Shown: in pieces, positions 53,363 to 62,431 of the stretch | Layout: each line of letters begins with the position of its first letter | How positions within the stretch are numbered: the first letter of the stretch is position 1 | NCBI GenBank assembly: GCA_039714555.1 | Contig: JBDLJB010000005.1 | Span: 79,800-143,799, forward strand | From: Namhaeicola sp039714555 | GTDB lineage: Bacteria > Bacteroidota > Bacteroidia > Flavobacteriales > Flavobacteriaceae | DNA: 64,000 bases | Reading direction: 5' to 3' | The notes under the pieces: generated by a model | What the model saw: only the letters and a program-made list of their open reading frames with translations | The model's database searches: none | Told to the model about the DNA's origin: nothing | Position numbers and translations under genes: made by a program

Positions 53363-54949
53363 TTATTCCAGACCATTCCCATCTGATGAAGGAATTAGTT
53401 GTGCCTTAAGATTGGGGTCATTCATGTCTTCATCCAAAGGAAATATGGGTCTTTGGATTCGCTTATAGCCAAGACGCTCTAAGTTTTGGTCTACACCTCC
53501 TGGTGTTTGCGCCATTATCCAGTCTTCACTCATGTTATATAGTTCAGGTACCAAATAACCAATTTTCACTACTAGGATATCAGCTTCTCGTGGATTTAAA
53601 CCCAAATTGGTAAAATCAACTTCGTGGTGATAAGGTTTACGTTTCTTTGTAACAATGACAAATACACTTCCCACTTTAACAACAACCTCGGTTTCGGCAT
53701 GAATATCTCCATGTTTAATTGCTTCTATGGTTCCAGATAACTCTATTGGAGGGGAAAATCGATCATCAACTTCAGCGCCAACGTAAGCCTTAATTTCCGC
53801 ACCAACTCCCAAAGAAATGGCCTTTCCAACCAAATCAGGTCCTGGAATAGAAGCATAAATTAGGGAAGGACCATTAGCCGATTTAAATACTGGTCTCGAG
53901 AGTATTTTATTTAAAGTCCATGTTACGTCTCCAGCTCCTCCAGCAGTGGGATTATCTCCCATGTCACTAATAATGAAAGGGTGTTTTTTGCTAGCAATTG
54001 CTTTGTCAAGGCTTTCTTTTAAAGATGCAGTAGGAGCTACAAATTCAAATTCTGATCTTACTTCCCAAAAACTGTTAGCCAAACCTTCTGCAGCTGCTAT
54101 TACTTTTTCTTTATCATCTCCTGTAACCATAACAACTGCATGATTTCGAGGTTCATCTGCCCATGCGTACCCAATCCAGATTGCAGCATCCAGTATGCCT
54201 TCTTCAGCAGCAGCAGGAGCGACCCTTGCATACAGACTCTTTCCAGGTTCAATTCTTGTACTTGTCATTTCACCTGGCAACAATATTGGCACAGGAATCC
54301 ATGCCTTATAGGCTGGCTTCCCTTTTCCGTTTTCTATTCTTTCCAGAAGATTAGCAACTGCTCTTTTTTTAGATTCCATCGCATCTTCATGTGGTGCCAA
54401 TCGATAACAGGTAATAAGATCCGTATTTTGTGCCAATCGTTTAGATACATTTCCATGCAAATCCATGCAGGTTGAAATAATTGTGTTTGTGCCAACTACT
54501 TCACGAACTCTAGTAATAAAATCACCTTCAGGATCATCAAGACCTACAACACTCATGGCTCCATGGATATCAAAAAAAAGACCGTCATACGGTATATTTT
54601 TCTTAAGTATGTCAAGCGTTTTACTTACCAAGGATTCATATGCCTCTCGGGTAACAATGCCCCCAGGTAATGCATGTCCTTTTAACGTTGGAAACCAATT
54701 TGCTCGCTTTCGAATGGTCGAGTCAGAAGTTAAAAACGGGTAAATTGAAAAAATATCATTTCCAGTTTTAGCATGAAAAGCATCTTCATGAGTAAGTGCT
54801 GGTGAAAAGGTACTAGATTCAATTGCTAAACCTGCAATTGCAATACGAGGGAGTGTTTTTTCTATTTCTTTCTTGTTTTTAGTTTGTGTGTTGCATCCTA
54901 AAACAACGAATAGAAATGAGGTGATTAGTAGTTTTGTGTTTATTTTCAT
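53363..54949 (-). CDS. M81-family metallopeptidase (MlrC-like), lipoprotein
   Basis: A 528-residue protein. The signal MKINTKLLITSFLFVVLGCNTQ has a lipobox (VLGC). The MlrC N-terminal domain shows RIAIAGLAIESSTFSP, FFDIHGAMSV and TCMDLHGNVSKRL, which supply metal-ligand Asp/His. The later ISDMGDNPTAGGAGD is also typical. The founding member degrades linearised microcystin, but most relatives have unknown peptide or amide substrates. In this carbohydrate region it may cut a peptide- or amide-linked sugar derivative; that is inference. A 215-bp gap with no gene separates it from the GH2 gene. Confidence 0.9.
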   Translation of the reverse strand: MKINTKLLITSFLFVVLGCNTQTKNKKEIEKTLPRIAIAGLAIESSTFSPALTHEDAFHAKTGNDIFSIYPFLTSDSTIRKRANWFPTLKGHALPGGIVTREAYESLVSKTLDILKKNIPYDGLFFDIHGAMSVVGLDDPEGDFITRVREVVGTNTIISTCMDLHGNVSKRLAQNTDLITCYRLAPHEDAMESKKRAVANLLERIENGKGKPAYKAWIPVPILLPGEMTSTRIEPGKSLYARVAPAAAEEGILDAAIWIGYAWADEPRNHAVVMVTGDDKEKVIAAAEGLANSFWEVRSEFEFVAPTASLKESLDKAIASKKHPFIISDMGDNPTAGGAGDVTWTLNKILSRPVFKSANGPSLIYASIPGPDLVGKAISLGVGAEIKAYVGAEVDDRFSPPIELSGTIEAIKHGDIHAETEVVVKVGSVFVIVTKKRKPYHHEVDFTNLGLNPREADILVVKIGYLVPELYNMSEDWIMAQTPGGVDQNLERLGYKRIQRPIFPLDEDMNDPNLKAQLIPSSDGNGLE

Positions 54950-55016
54950 TAATTAAGTTATTTAAATATAATTAAATTTGTTTGTTACTAAGATATTAAT
55001 TTTTAGTACAGTTGTC

Positions 55017-56330
55017 TTATTTCCATTTTGGATGCCTTTCTAATTCATTCTCCAAGGTAGTTCTTATGATGACCTGATCTGGTTCAAGTGAGTCAGTATT
55101 TAAAGGATTCTTTTCTAGTTTATCATTTGTTAGATCAAAAAAACTTCCATTTTGATAAAGTTTGTATCTCAATGTTCTTACAAATTGATTTCTATATTGG
55201 TTTACATTCTTACCCCACTGAGGATCATAATGAACAAATGCAGTTTCCCTTGGATGGTACTTTTCTCCAACCAGTATCGGATAAAAACTTTTTCCATCGG
55301 ATTTTGCTTCAGTATTAGCAATATCCGCCAAAGTTGGAAAAAAATCACTAAACTCTATTAAGCTATTGAAAACAAGTCCTTTTTTGATCTGTGATGGCCA
55401 GTAAACAATTAGTGGAACATGAACACCTGCATTAATTGTATTTCCTTTTGCGCCTTGTATTGTTTCATCGGCTAATTGAGAGTAGATCGTAGGATGTGTA
55501 CCATTATCAGCTGTAAAAATGAGGATGGTGTTCTTATCCAGATCTAACTCTTTGAGCTTGTTTGTGATCTTACCTACAATTTTATCTGTGTAAGCAACCA
55601 TATCTTTAAAATAAGTTGTGTCATTTTTATATCGGGCTTCATGATCATCCCAATTATCGGAATCGGGGGTTGGAACGAATGGGTCATGTACCAAAACCAT
55701 TGGGTAATACACAAAGAATGGTTTATCTTGTTTCCTTTCTATAAAATCCAAAATAAAGTTTGCAAAAATATCGGGTCCATAATCATTGACTTCTTGATCC
55801 AATATTTCTCCGTTCTGTTCTAATAAAGGATTTCCATAACGTTCACCTTTACCTCTTCCTTTGGTAAGTTGCCACAAGCAATATTCATCAAATCCAAACT
55901 TGTTTGGTCTCGTGTTATCATTCCAGTCAGTTATTTTGTCTTTATATGCCAAACCATTTAATTGCCATTTACCGGCAATACAAGTTGCGTATCCGGCATC
56001 TTGCATAAGATTGCCAAAAGTATACTGAGAGAGGTTTAAGTGTCCAAAAAATTCATAGTTACGATAATTATATTGACCAGACATAATTTTCACCCTGGAA
56101 GGTGTACATAAAGGCTGAGAAATACAATTTGAGAAAAGAATCCCTTTTGAAGCTAATAGATCAATGTTAGGTGTTTTATAGGAAGTAGAACCGTATGTAC
56201 CAATACATTCATATCCCATATCATCAACCATTATTAATATTACATTAGGTTTGTTTCTGATTTCATTTGATGTACAGGAAGAAACTATTAGGACTGATAA
56301 TATTGTTAAAATGATAAAACTTGTTTTCAT
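55017..56330 (-). CDS. S1-family sulfatase, lipoprotein (copy 1)
   Basis: A 437-residue sulfatase. The lipobox is SVLIVSSC. The core PNVILIMVDDMGYECIG carries the calcium-binding aspartates, and C75 in CTPSR is the residue converted to formylglycine by an anaerobic or FGE-type maturase encoded elsewhere. GKWQLNG and ADNGTHPTIYS hold further active-site residues. It removes sulfate esters from a polysaccharide. Subfamily and position specificity cannot be read here. It is the first of two sulfatases in the locus and is separated from the next genes by a pseudogene and a family A repeat. Confidence 0.93.
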   Translation of the reverse strand: MKTSFIILTILSVLIVSSCTSNEIRNKPNVILIMVDDMGYECIGTYGSTSYKTPNIDLLASKGILFSNCISQPLCTPSRVKIMSGQYNYRNYEFFGHLNLSQYTFGNLMQDAGYATCIAGKWQLNGLAYKDKITDWNDNTRPNKFGFDEYCLWQLTKGRGKGERYGNPLLEQNGEILDQEVNDYGPDIFANFILDFIERKQDKPFFVYYPMVLVHDPFVPTPDSDNWDDHEARYKNDTTYFKDMVAYTDKIVGKITNKLKELDLDKNTILIFTADNGTHPTIYSQLADETIQGAKGNTINAGVHVPLIVYWPSQIKKGLVFNSLIEFSDFFPTLADIANTEAKSDGKSFYPILVGEKYHPRETAFVHYDPQWGKNVNQYRNQFVRTLRYKLYQNGSFFDLTNDKLEKNPLNTDSLEPDQVIIRTTLENELERHPKWK

Positions 56331-56388
56331 AAGAAATATATTTTTTATTATGTATCGTTATTTTAATCAGTTTTTTTTATTGCAAAAT

Positions 56389-56776
56389 TTAAAACCATAC
56401 TAAGAATATCCCAAAAACGACGACCAAAATTGGCATTGTGGTGGCTATAGATCTGGTAAAAAATATATTATGAACCATTTATGGAATTATAGCACATAAT
56501 GAAATGATAAAACTAGTTTAGACCATTTCTTTTTTAATAATAGTTCTAAAGAGCCTAATAATCCACCAAATACTGCAATAGCAAAAACAATGGTTGTCCA
56601 TATTGGATAGTCTCCATAAAGTTCTCTTTCTTGTTCCGGTAATTTTGCCAAGGCTTCCTCTGATACAAAAGTATGTACAAAAAAGGAAAAACTCCCATTA
56701 TATTCCAAAGAATAAAAAAAAATAGCTGCTATCCAAAACCATATTGGGGTTTTTATTTTTCCATATGATCTTTCAT
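56389..56776 (-). pseudogene. Pseudogene of a small four-helix membrane protein
   Basis: The coding sense is clear in pieces. After a start at 56776 (MKDHME) the frame is lost at an A-run; KTPIWFWIAAIFFYSLEYNG then runs through a second hydrophobic stretch and IWTTIVFAIAVFGG. A frameshift near 56500-56510 (after KLVL) moves the reading to ISLCAIIP. A TAA at 56479-56481 stands where a Gln codon is expected, and the last helix (TTMPILVVVFGIFLVWF) ends at 56389. The intact gene would encode about 130 residues of a Bacteroidota membrane protein family without assigned function. Confidence 0.7.
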
Positions 56777-56793
56777 TTTTTTTCTCTAATGAG

Positions 56794-56928
56794 GTACAAC
56801 GGCGATGAGTATAAAAATAGTAACCTATTGCGGAATTCAAATCTTTCAAATTACTATGAAGTTGAAGTGGCTTACAATCCCTGAATTTATTACTGTCTCG
56901 TCTATTATTTTTATAAATTGTTGTATGC
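56794..56928 (-). repeat. Hairpin repeat family A, copy 2
   Basis: Plus-strand landmarks ATAAAAATAGTAACC (56811-56825), ATTGCGG, GTTGAAGTGG (56861-56870), AATCC.TGAATTTA and TCTATTATTTTTATAAATTGTTGTATGC follow the same order as in copies at 43541 and 60555. It lies directly before the endonuclease-fold gene stop and overlaps the upstream side of the membrane-protein pseudogene, so it may have caused or followed that gene's decay. Confidence 0.7.
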
Positions 56929-56929
56929 T

Positions 56930-57871
56930 TTAATTTATTATTTCAAATTTAAATTCAGCCATAACTGGATAATGATCTGAAAACGTATTGGTCTCATTAT
57001 TATGATTAATTACTGCATTTGTACACGATTTAGAAATAATTGGACTCGTTAATATGTAATCTATTCGCTCTTTATTTAGTTTTACTTGATCTGCTGTTTG
57101 CCAAACCCCAATTAATGCAGGAGTTGGGAAAGAATATCTTTCGGCAATATCAATAAAATTATGGCTTACATCTATTGATGGTAATGCTATGAATGTTGAA
57201 ACTGTTGAATAATCAAATTCTCCAAGTCTTAGGTTTGAATGCTTGTTTGAATTACTGTTTGAATACTTTTTTAGCAAACTTTGATTGTGTTTCAACGCTT
57301 CTCCGTCAAATGGAGAGTGTGCATTGAAATCTCCAAGAATAATGAATTTATCACTTTTACACTGTTTTACTTTTTCTGTGATAATTTTTGCTTCTTTGAG
57401 TCTGATTTCACAATCAGCTGGCGATAAGTGCACAACAAAGAAGTCAATCCCATATGTTTCACAATGCAACATGCCATGCCAAAGCCCATCAATAACACGT
57501 TCCTTTATAATGATTGGTCTTTTAGAAGTCAGCCCTACCGGATAGCCTTCTGTTTTTAATATTTTTGCATAGTTATGTCCCCATTTTGCAGCATCAGCTT
57601 TAAGTTTCTCTTCATTGTAACCGCATAATTCCTGTAAAGCAAGTACGTCAGGATCTATGTCATGAATCCATTTAATCCAATTCTCCTTTCTGGTAGTGTC
57701 TTTACCCCAATCAAAACCATTCCAAATATTATAGGTCATGACTTTTAAGTTTGTCTGGGACTTTTGCGGTACGACATAAGAGGAGCTCAAGATCAAAATT
57801 GAAACAAGGATAATTGTGTGTTTACAAATATTTCGATTTATAAGAAAATGTGGAAAATTTAAATATTGCAT
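56930..57871 (-). CDS. Endonuclease/exonuclease/phosphatase-fold protein, exported
   Basis: I choose the ATG at 57871 (MQYLNFPHFLINRNICKHTIILVS), because the longer frame starting at 57967 reads through a family B repeat. The 313-residue protein has an internal hydrophobic signal or anchor (residues about 18-35) and a DNase I-like fold: MTYNIWNG, LQELCGY, FFVVHLSPADCE, ILGDFNAHSP (metal and catalytic residues) and the final DHYPVMAEF. The substrate may be DNA, phospholipid or a phosphorylated sugar. It is bracketed by family A downstream and family B upstream. Confidence 0.88.
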   Translation of the reverse strand: MQYLNFPHFLINRNICKHTIILVSILILSSSYVVPQKSQTNLKVMTYNIWNGFDWGKDTTRKENWIKWIHDIDPDVLALQELCGYNEEKLKADAAKWGHNYAKILKTEGYPVGLTSKRPIIIKERVIDGLWHGMLHCETYGIDFFVVHLSPADCEIRLKEAKIITEKVKQCKSDKFIILGDFNAHSPFDGEALKHNQSLLKKYSNSNSNKHSNLRLGEFDYSTVSTFIALPSIDVSHNFIDIAERYSFPTPALIGVWQTADQVKLNKERIDYILTSPIISKSCTNAVINHNNETNTFSDHYPVMAEFKFEIIN

Positions 57872-58006
57872 ATAACGGTTCGTGTTTGGTGCGTTTGGCA
57901 TTTCAACGCTCTTAATTTTCAATTTACTACTATGTTTATTAATTGTTATCACTTTCATTTTTAGCACTATCTGCCAAATACACTACTACACATTGTTATG
58001 TGGTAA
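57872..58006 (-). repeat. Hairpin repeat family B, copy 1
   Basis: Plus-strand landmarks: TAACGGTTCGTG (57873-57884), GGTGCGTTTGGCATTT (57888-57903), then AGCACTATCTGCCAAATACAC (57963-57983) and ATTGTTATG. GTGCGTTTGGCA pairs with TGCCAAATACAC (imperfect) to make the hairpin arms. The same layout returns at 62286-62431. It sits between the stop of the BNR/GH105 gene and the start of the endonuclease-fold gene. Confidence 0.7.
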
Positions 58007-58011
58007 CATTA

Positions 58012-60375
58012 TTATTTTATCAATTTTAAAACCTCCGTGCCAGCCAACAAAAATGCACCGACCCCATACACCTCCGTCATTTCAGCTGTAACTTTTTTGG
58101 GATCTTGACCTATAGGTTGAACCCATCCCAATTTGCCATCGGCATAAACAGCAGTAACCATTGACTTCCATGCTTTGGTAACAACTTGAGTATATTTAAC
58201 CTCATCAATCAATCCCTCATTTATACCATAAGCGAGCGCAAAACAAAAAAATGAGCTTGAACTTATTTCAGGATTTGGAAAACTTTCATGGTCGAGCATA
58301 CTGGCATGCCAGAATCCATTCTCATCTTGGCAGTTAGCGACTTTTTCTGCCATTTCTATAAAAAGCTGTTCGTAAAAAGGTCTGTATTTACTATCTTTTG
58401 GTAAGTCTTTAAGTATGGAAACTAAACCACCCATTACCCATCCATTACCACGCCCCCAAAATACTTTCTTGCCATTCTTTTCTAATTTCACTTCAGAAAA
58501 ATAACGGTGGTCTCTAAAGAACAGATGCTCTTCTTTGTCATATAAAAAATCATAGGTTGCTTTAAACTCTTTGTCCATAAAAGTCAAATAACTTTTATCA
58601 CCAAGAATATTGGCCATTTTTACGTAAACAGGGGGAGCCATGAATAGTGCATCACACCATGACCATCTTTCCAGAGTCTGTGCATCATTATAATCAAGCA
58701 ATAGTGTCCCTTTTGAAGGGTGAGCAATCACATAATCCAGTCTTGCCTGTGTGGGTGCAAGAATACGATAACTGTTTTTATCTTGCACTTTCTGCTTATA
58801 CATCTCCAGATACATTTGGCTAACCACAATATCATCGGCATGATACATTTTTTTATGCGGCTGCCAAGCATTTCTACGACCTATTTTATGTAGCCAGTCT
58901 AAGTATTTTTTATCGGGTGCTATTTTTGCCCATTCCATCATCCCTATATAGAGGGCCCCGTTTGTCCAGTCCAAAGGATGATGTTTTACTAAATTAAAAT
59001 TGGCAATCTGCCAGTCAGCTACAGCACCCATTACCTCCGTAATTGCTTTATTAGAAAGGTCGGAAGAGTATTTTTCGGCAGGTTGATAGCCTTTTATTGC
59101 GGTGTTATAATTTGTATAATGTTTATAATGATTTACCTGCATCCAAAGCAAACGGGGAGAAATGGTTATAGGAGCATTTCTTACTACCACTGGCCGTACA
59201 TTGCTTTTTATTGAATTGCTAGTCACTGGTTTATGAGAGAATGTTTTGCCATTATTATTGGTTGTCCATTCCTCAATTTCGTATCGATTTTTATAAGGTC
59301 TTGATAAATAAACAATATTCGGATTACCGTGATCGAGTGTAATACCTCCTGAATAATGAGGTTCGCGGTCTCTTTTTTGCTTTGGCCTTTCAAAGCTGGG
59401 AAATGCACTTCCTGCTTTGCAGAGTCTTTTGTTTTCCCACTCCTTGCCATTCCAAAAACCGTAATTATAAAAATGACTTGTCTCTTCGGGTAAGGTAGAA
59501 TACACAATGACGGGAGCATTTTCTTTATTCAATGCAATATCCCAAATCCAAGCCCTTTGGTTATTGGCGACTCCGTCATATGCTTTAGGTACAATCTCCT
59601 GTTCAATCGGTAAACGGGACATTTTACCTACCTTTTTATTGGCGGCATCAAAAAAATTACCGCTTTCATATCTTAAATAATAAATGGAGTTGTGATTTTC
59701 GTCTCTTGGATGACCATCCGTAAATGCAAAATGTATATTGGATTTGCCGTCTGATACTACTTTGGTATAGGGGCGGTTGTTTTTAACATTTATTTTTTTA
59801 GAGACTAATAATTTTGGCTCAGACCAGTTTTTTCCTAAATCATCGGATGTGATAAAGGAAGGTTTCCAATCATAGCCGCCTCTGAAAAAAACATATATTC
59901 GGTTGTTCTCTTCACTCAGAATAATTGGATTGGTATAACACATCTTGCTTCCTAAATCCAAAGAATCAATTTTATCAAATGCTGAAATATCTTCAGGCAT
60001 CTTTGAAGTTGTGCGATAAAGCATGCCATTATGTTTTGTAAAAAAGACCATCAAACGCCCGTCAGGTAAAAATAAAATGGAAGGATTAACGTGGTCGTCA
60101 GCTTGAAACTCTTTGTATAGTACATGTGTAGCTTTTTCATTTGATTTATGATCTACAAATGAAATCATAATATCGCCTACCGAATTAACGAATGCTGTAT
60201 AAGTACGTTCATGAATTCCTTCGTAATAAACAGACCTCGGATCTGAAAACCAGCACCAAGCACCATCTTTGGCTACTGTTTGATAATCTTCTCCTCGCTG
60301 TGAATAAGAGGGTAATAGGAAAGTAATTAATAGAACAGAAAAAATAAATATTTTTCGTGTAATTTTTGACCGCAT
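58012..60375 (-). CDS. BNR-4 repeat / GH105 unsaturated uronyl hydrolase fusion
   Basis: A 787-residue exported protein (signal MRSKITRKIFIFSVLLITFLLPSYS). Residues about 30-430 form a BNR-4-type beta-propeller: GAWCWFSDPRSVYYEGIHERTY, LPDGRLMVFFTKHNG, ITSDDLGKNWSEPKLL. Residues about 440-787 are a GH88/GH105 alpha/alpha barrel: DWQIANF, HADDIVVSQMYL, WSWCDALFMAP with the catalytic-type D575, RGNGWVMGG and a final EMTEVYGVGAFLLAG. GH105 removes unsaturated uronate left by a lyase. The propeller could be a lyase-like (PL24/25-related) or binding domain. Both halves read in one frame, without gaps. Confidence 0.9.
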   Translation of the reverse strand: MRSKITRKIFIFSVLLITFLLPSYSQRGEDYQTVAKDGAWCWFSDPRSVYYEGIHERTYTAFVNSVGDIMISFVDHKSNEKATHVLYKEFQADDHVNPSILFLPDGRLMVFFTKHNGMLYRTTSKMPEDISAFDKIDSLDLGSKMCYTNPIILSEENNRIYVFFRGGYDWKPSFITSDDLGKNWSEPKLLVSKKINVKNNRPYTKVVSDGKSNIHFAFTDGHPRDENHNSIYYLRYESGNFFDAANKKVGKMSRLPIEQEIVPKAYDGVANNQRAWIWDIALNKENAPVIVYSTLPEETSHFYNYGFWNGKEWENKRLCKAGSAFPSFERPKQKRDREPHYSGGITLDHGNPNIVYLSRPYKNRYEIEEWTTNNNGKTFSHKPVTSNSIKSNVRPVVVRNAPITISPRLLWMQVNHYKHYTNYNTAIKGYQPAEKYSSDLSNKAITEVMGAVADWQIANFNLVKHHPLDWTNGALYIGMMEWAKIAPDKKYLDWLHKIGRRNAWQPHKKMYHADDIVVSQMYLEMYKQKVQDKNSYRILAPTQARLDYVIAHPSKGTLLLDYNDAQTLERWSWCDALFMAPPVYVKMANILGDKSYLTFMDKEFKATYDFLYDKEEHLFFRDHRYFSEVKLEKNGKKVFWGRGNGWVMGGLVSILKDLPKDSKYRPFYEQLFIEMAEKVANCQDENGFWHASMLDHESFPNPEISSSSFFCFALAYGINEGLIDEVKYTQVVTKAWKSMVTAVYADGKLGWVQPIGQDPKKVTAEMTEVYGVGAFLLAGTEVLKLIK

Positions 60376-60693
60376 GGTTTTTTTAATTTATTGGTTTTTT
60401 CTTTTTTGTTTAAATTGAGACTAACGTCAAATTTTGTTGTTGATATTCATTGAATTATAATTTTCTCAAATTTACACTTTTTGTCTGAATTTTCTGTTCC
60501 TACACTGTCGTTAGCAATAGAAATTAATCTATTTTTCGTGATGTGGGGAATGGCATAGAACGGTTATTATAAGAATAGTAGCCGATTGCGGGCTTCATTC
60601 ATGACAAATTACAAGAAAGTTGAAGCGAGCTGCAATCCTTGAATTTACTACTGAACCAGCTATTATTTTTAGCATTGTTATCATTCGAATATT
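60376..60693. other. 318-bp gap with family A repeat
   Basis: Between the BNR/GH105 gene start and the sulfatase stop. The right part is family A copy 3. The left part has short TAAC/GTTG-bearing stretches (ACTAACGTC at about 60420, GTCGTTAGC near 60508) resembling ends of a further degraded copy, but nothing coding. Confidence 0.5.
60555..60682 (-). repeat. Hairpin repeat family A, copy 3
   Basis: Plus-strand landmarks GAATAGTAGCCGATTGCGGG (60573-60592), AAAGTTGAAGCGAGC (60616-60630), AATCCTTGAATTTACTAC and CAGCTATTATTTTTAGCATTG (60658-60678). Same order and orientation as the copies at 43541 and 56794. It lies directly between the sulfatase gene (stop) and the BNR/GH105 gene (start). Confidence 0.75.
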
Positions 60694-62259
60694 CTACTGA
60701 TTAACAAATTCAATTTGCTTCCATTCAACGTTGATTGAATCATTTTTTTTAAGCGCTCCAGGAGTACTACGCCCTTCAATAATATACTTTACGAGTAATG
60801 ATTTTAACTCTTCTACTTTTTCGGTGTCTGTTGCCTGTAGATTGGTTATTTCACCTGGATCATTCTTTAAATTATACAATTGATATTTTGGTAATGAATC
60901 AATAACTTCTTTGTTATTTGGTTTCGGAAAACTCCAACCTCCTGATCCCGGACACATAATAAGTTTCCATTCACCTTTTCTAATCGCAAAACTCCCGTTA
61001 ATAGAATGATGTATTGTAGCTTCTCTAAGTGGTTTGTCAATTGTTACTTGTTCAAATAAAGGAACTAAGCTGTAACTATCTTCACCTTCAGTATCTGACA
61101 AGGAATATCCAACTATTTCGGCACAGGTTGCCACCAGATCAGTTGTACAAATTGTCTCTTTCGAAATACTCCCTTTGTTTATTTTCTTAGGCCATTTGGC
61201 AATAAAGGGAACTCTATGACCTCCTTCAAAAATATCAGCTTTATGTCCTCTGTAAATGTAACTTGGATAATGACCATTTTCTGTTAGTTCATCAATTTTT
61301 GCAGCAGGTGAACAGCCATTATCGCTGGTAAATATGATTAAAGTATTCTCTCCAATTCCTGCCATTTCAATAGCATTAATCAATTGCCCCATATAGTCAT
61401 CTATCATCATTACAAAATCACCATACGGATTCAAACCACTTTTACCCTGCCATTCCTCTTTTGGCAAAATTGGTGTATGTGGTGAGGGTAAGGCTAAGTA
61501 CAAGAAAAATGGGCTTTCTTCTTTTGACTTTTCTTTTATAAAATTGACTGCTCGCCTAAAAAAGTTAGGAGTAACATCTTCATGAATAAAATCTTTAGAT
61601 GTAGGACCTTTTCGCCACCAGGAATATTTTCCGGTATTAACCGTTACCGAATCAGGAATTTCTGTAGCCATTCCGTTTTCAACATAAACATAAGGAGCCA
61701 TATCTAAGGAACCCGAATGACCATAGGCATAATCAAATCCCAAATCATTGGGAGTATTAGTCACTGGTTTAGAAAAATCTATATTGTCAAAATCTTTTTC
61801 AGACCATCCTTCTCCAAGTTTATTAATAGAATCCTTCAATGTCCAATCCCAACCTAAATGCCATTTTCCAATAAATCCAGTGTAGTAACCTTGTTTTTGC
61901 AAAATGGAAGCAACAGTAGCTCTACTATTTGGAATTAGTGCTTTTGAATTTCCAGTTAAAACCCCACTTTTAAGACGACTTCTCCAGTTGTACCTTCCTG
62001 TAAGTATCCCATATCGGGTTGGAGTACAAACCGAAGAAGACGTATGTGCATCTGTAAACCTTATACCGTCAGATGCTATCTTATCTATATTGGGAGTATT
62101 AATTTTACTATTTTCATTAAATGCGGATATATCCCCATAACCCAAATCATCTGCTAATACATATATTATGTTAGGCTTTATAGGCTCTTTTCTGTTATCG
62201 GAACAACTACATAAGTTTAATACTGAAATCAGGATGATGGGTAATAAATAAATTTTCAT
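60694..62259 (-). CDS. S1-family sulfatase, lipoprotein (copy 2)
   Basis: A 521-residue arylsulfatase-type enzyme. The lipobox is NLCSC after the N-terminal hydrophobic stretch. PNIIYVLADDLGYGDISAF has the calcium ligands, C78 in CTPTR is the formylglycine site, GKWHLGWDW and IIFTSDNGCSP hold the other metal and sulfate residues, and the C-terminal subdomain runs from HHSINGSFAIRKGEWKLI. It is only distantly like the sulfatase at 55017, so the two probably attack different sulfate positions. It is flanked by family A downstream and family B upstream. Confidence 0.94.
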   Translation of the reverse strand: MKIYLLPIILISVLNLCSCSDNRKEPIKPNIIYVLADDLGYGDISAFNENSKINTPNIDKIASDGIRFTDAHTSSSVCTPTRYGILTGRYNWRSRLKSGVLTGNSKALIPNSRATVASILQKQGYYTGFIGKWHLGWDWTLKDSINKLGEGWSEKDFDNIDFSKPVTNTPNDLGFDYAYGHSGSLDMAPYVYVENGMATEIPDSVTVNTGKYSWWRKGPTSKDFIHEDVTPNFFRRAVNFIKEKSKEESPFFLYLALPSPHTPILPKEEWQGKSGLNPYGDFVMMIDDYMGQLINAIEMAGIGENTLIIFTSDNGCSPAAKIDELTENGHYPSYIYRGHKADIFEGGHRVPFIAKWPKKINKGSISKETICTTDLVATCAEIVGYSLSDTEGEDSYSLVPLFEQVTIDKPLREATIHHSINGSFAIRKGEWKLIMCPGSGGWSFPKPNNKEVIDSLPKYQLYNLKNDPGEITNLQATDTEKVEELKSLLVKYIIEGRSTPGALKKNDSINVEWKQIEFVNQ

Positions 62260-62285
62260 AATATCTATTTTCTGTAAAAAAATGA

Positions 62286-62431
62286 ATGCTAACGATTTGA
62301 ATATGGTGCATTTGGCATTTTAAAACGCTTCATTTTCAAGTTTCGACTAATTTAATTCATTACTAAGATATTCAATTTTAGCACTATTTATCAAATGCAC
62401 TATTATTATTATTATTATTGTGTTTTGTTAT
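62286..62431 (-). repeat. Hairpin repeat family B, copy 2
   Basis: Plus-strand landmarks GCTAACGATTTGAATATGGTGCATTTGGCATTT begin at 62288 (order: CTAACG, GGTGC, TTTGGCATTT), then AGCACTATTTATCAAATGCAC (62380-62400). A run of TTA/ATT triplets (62401-62420) follows in place of the TACTAC stretch seen in copy 1, and TGTGTTTTGTTA ends it. It lies between the GH20 gene (stop) and the sulfatase gene (start). Confidence 0.7.

Noticed and set aside
54140..54475. Plus-strand open frame of about 110 codons
   Set aside because: It lies antisense within the M81 gene, where motifs and signal peptide are clear on the minus strand.
57872..57967. N-terminal extension of the endonuclease-fold protein to an ATG at 57967
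   Set aside because: The extension reads through the family B repeat and gives no signal peptide; the ATG at 57871 is better.
62401..62420. TTA/ATT triplet run as a phase-variation repeat
   Set aside because: It lies within the repeat spacer between genes, not in a promoter or coding region where slippage would have an obvious effect.
42820..62431. True integron with attC sites
   Set aside because: No integrase gene is visible, the cores are not strict GTTRRRY/RYYYAAC and the genes are large and minus-strand only. I keep the resemblance as a hypothesis in the findings.
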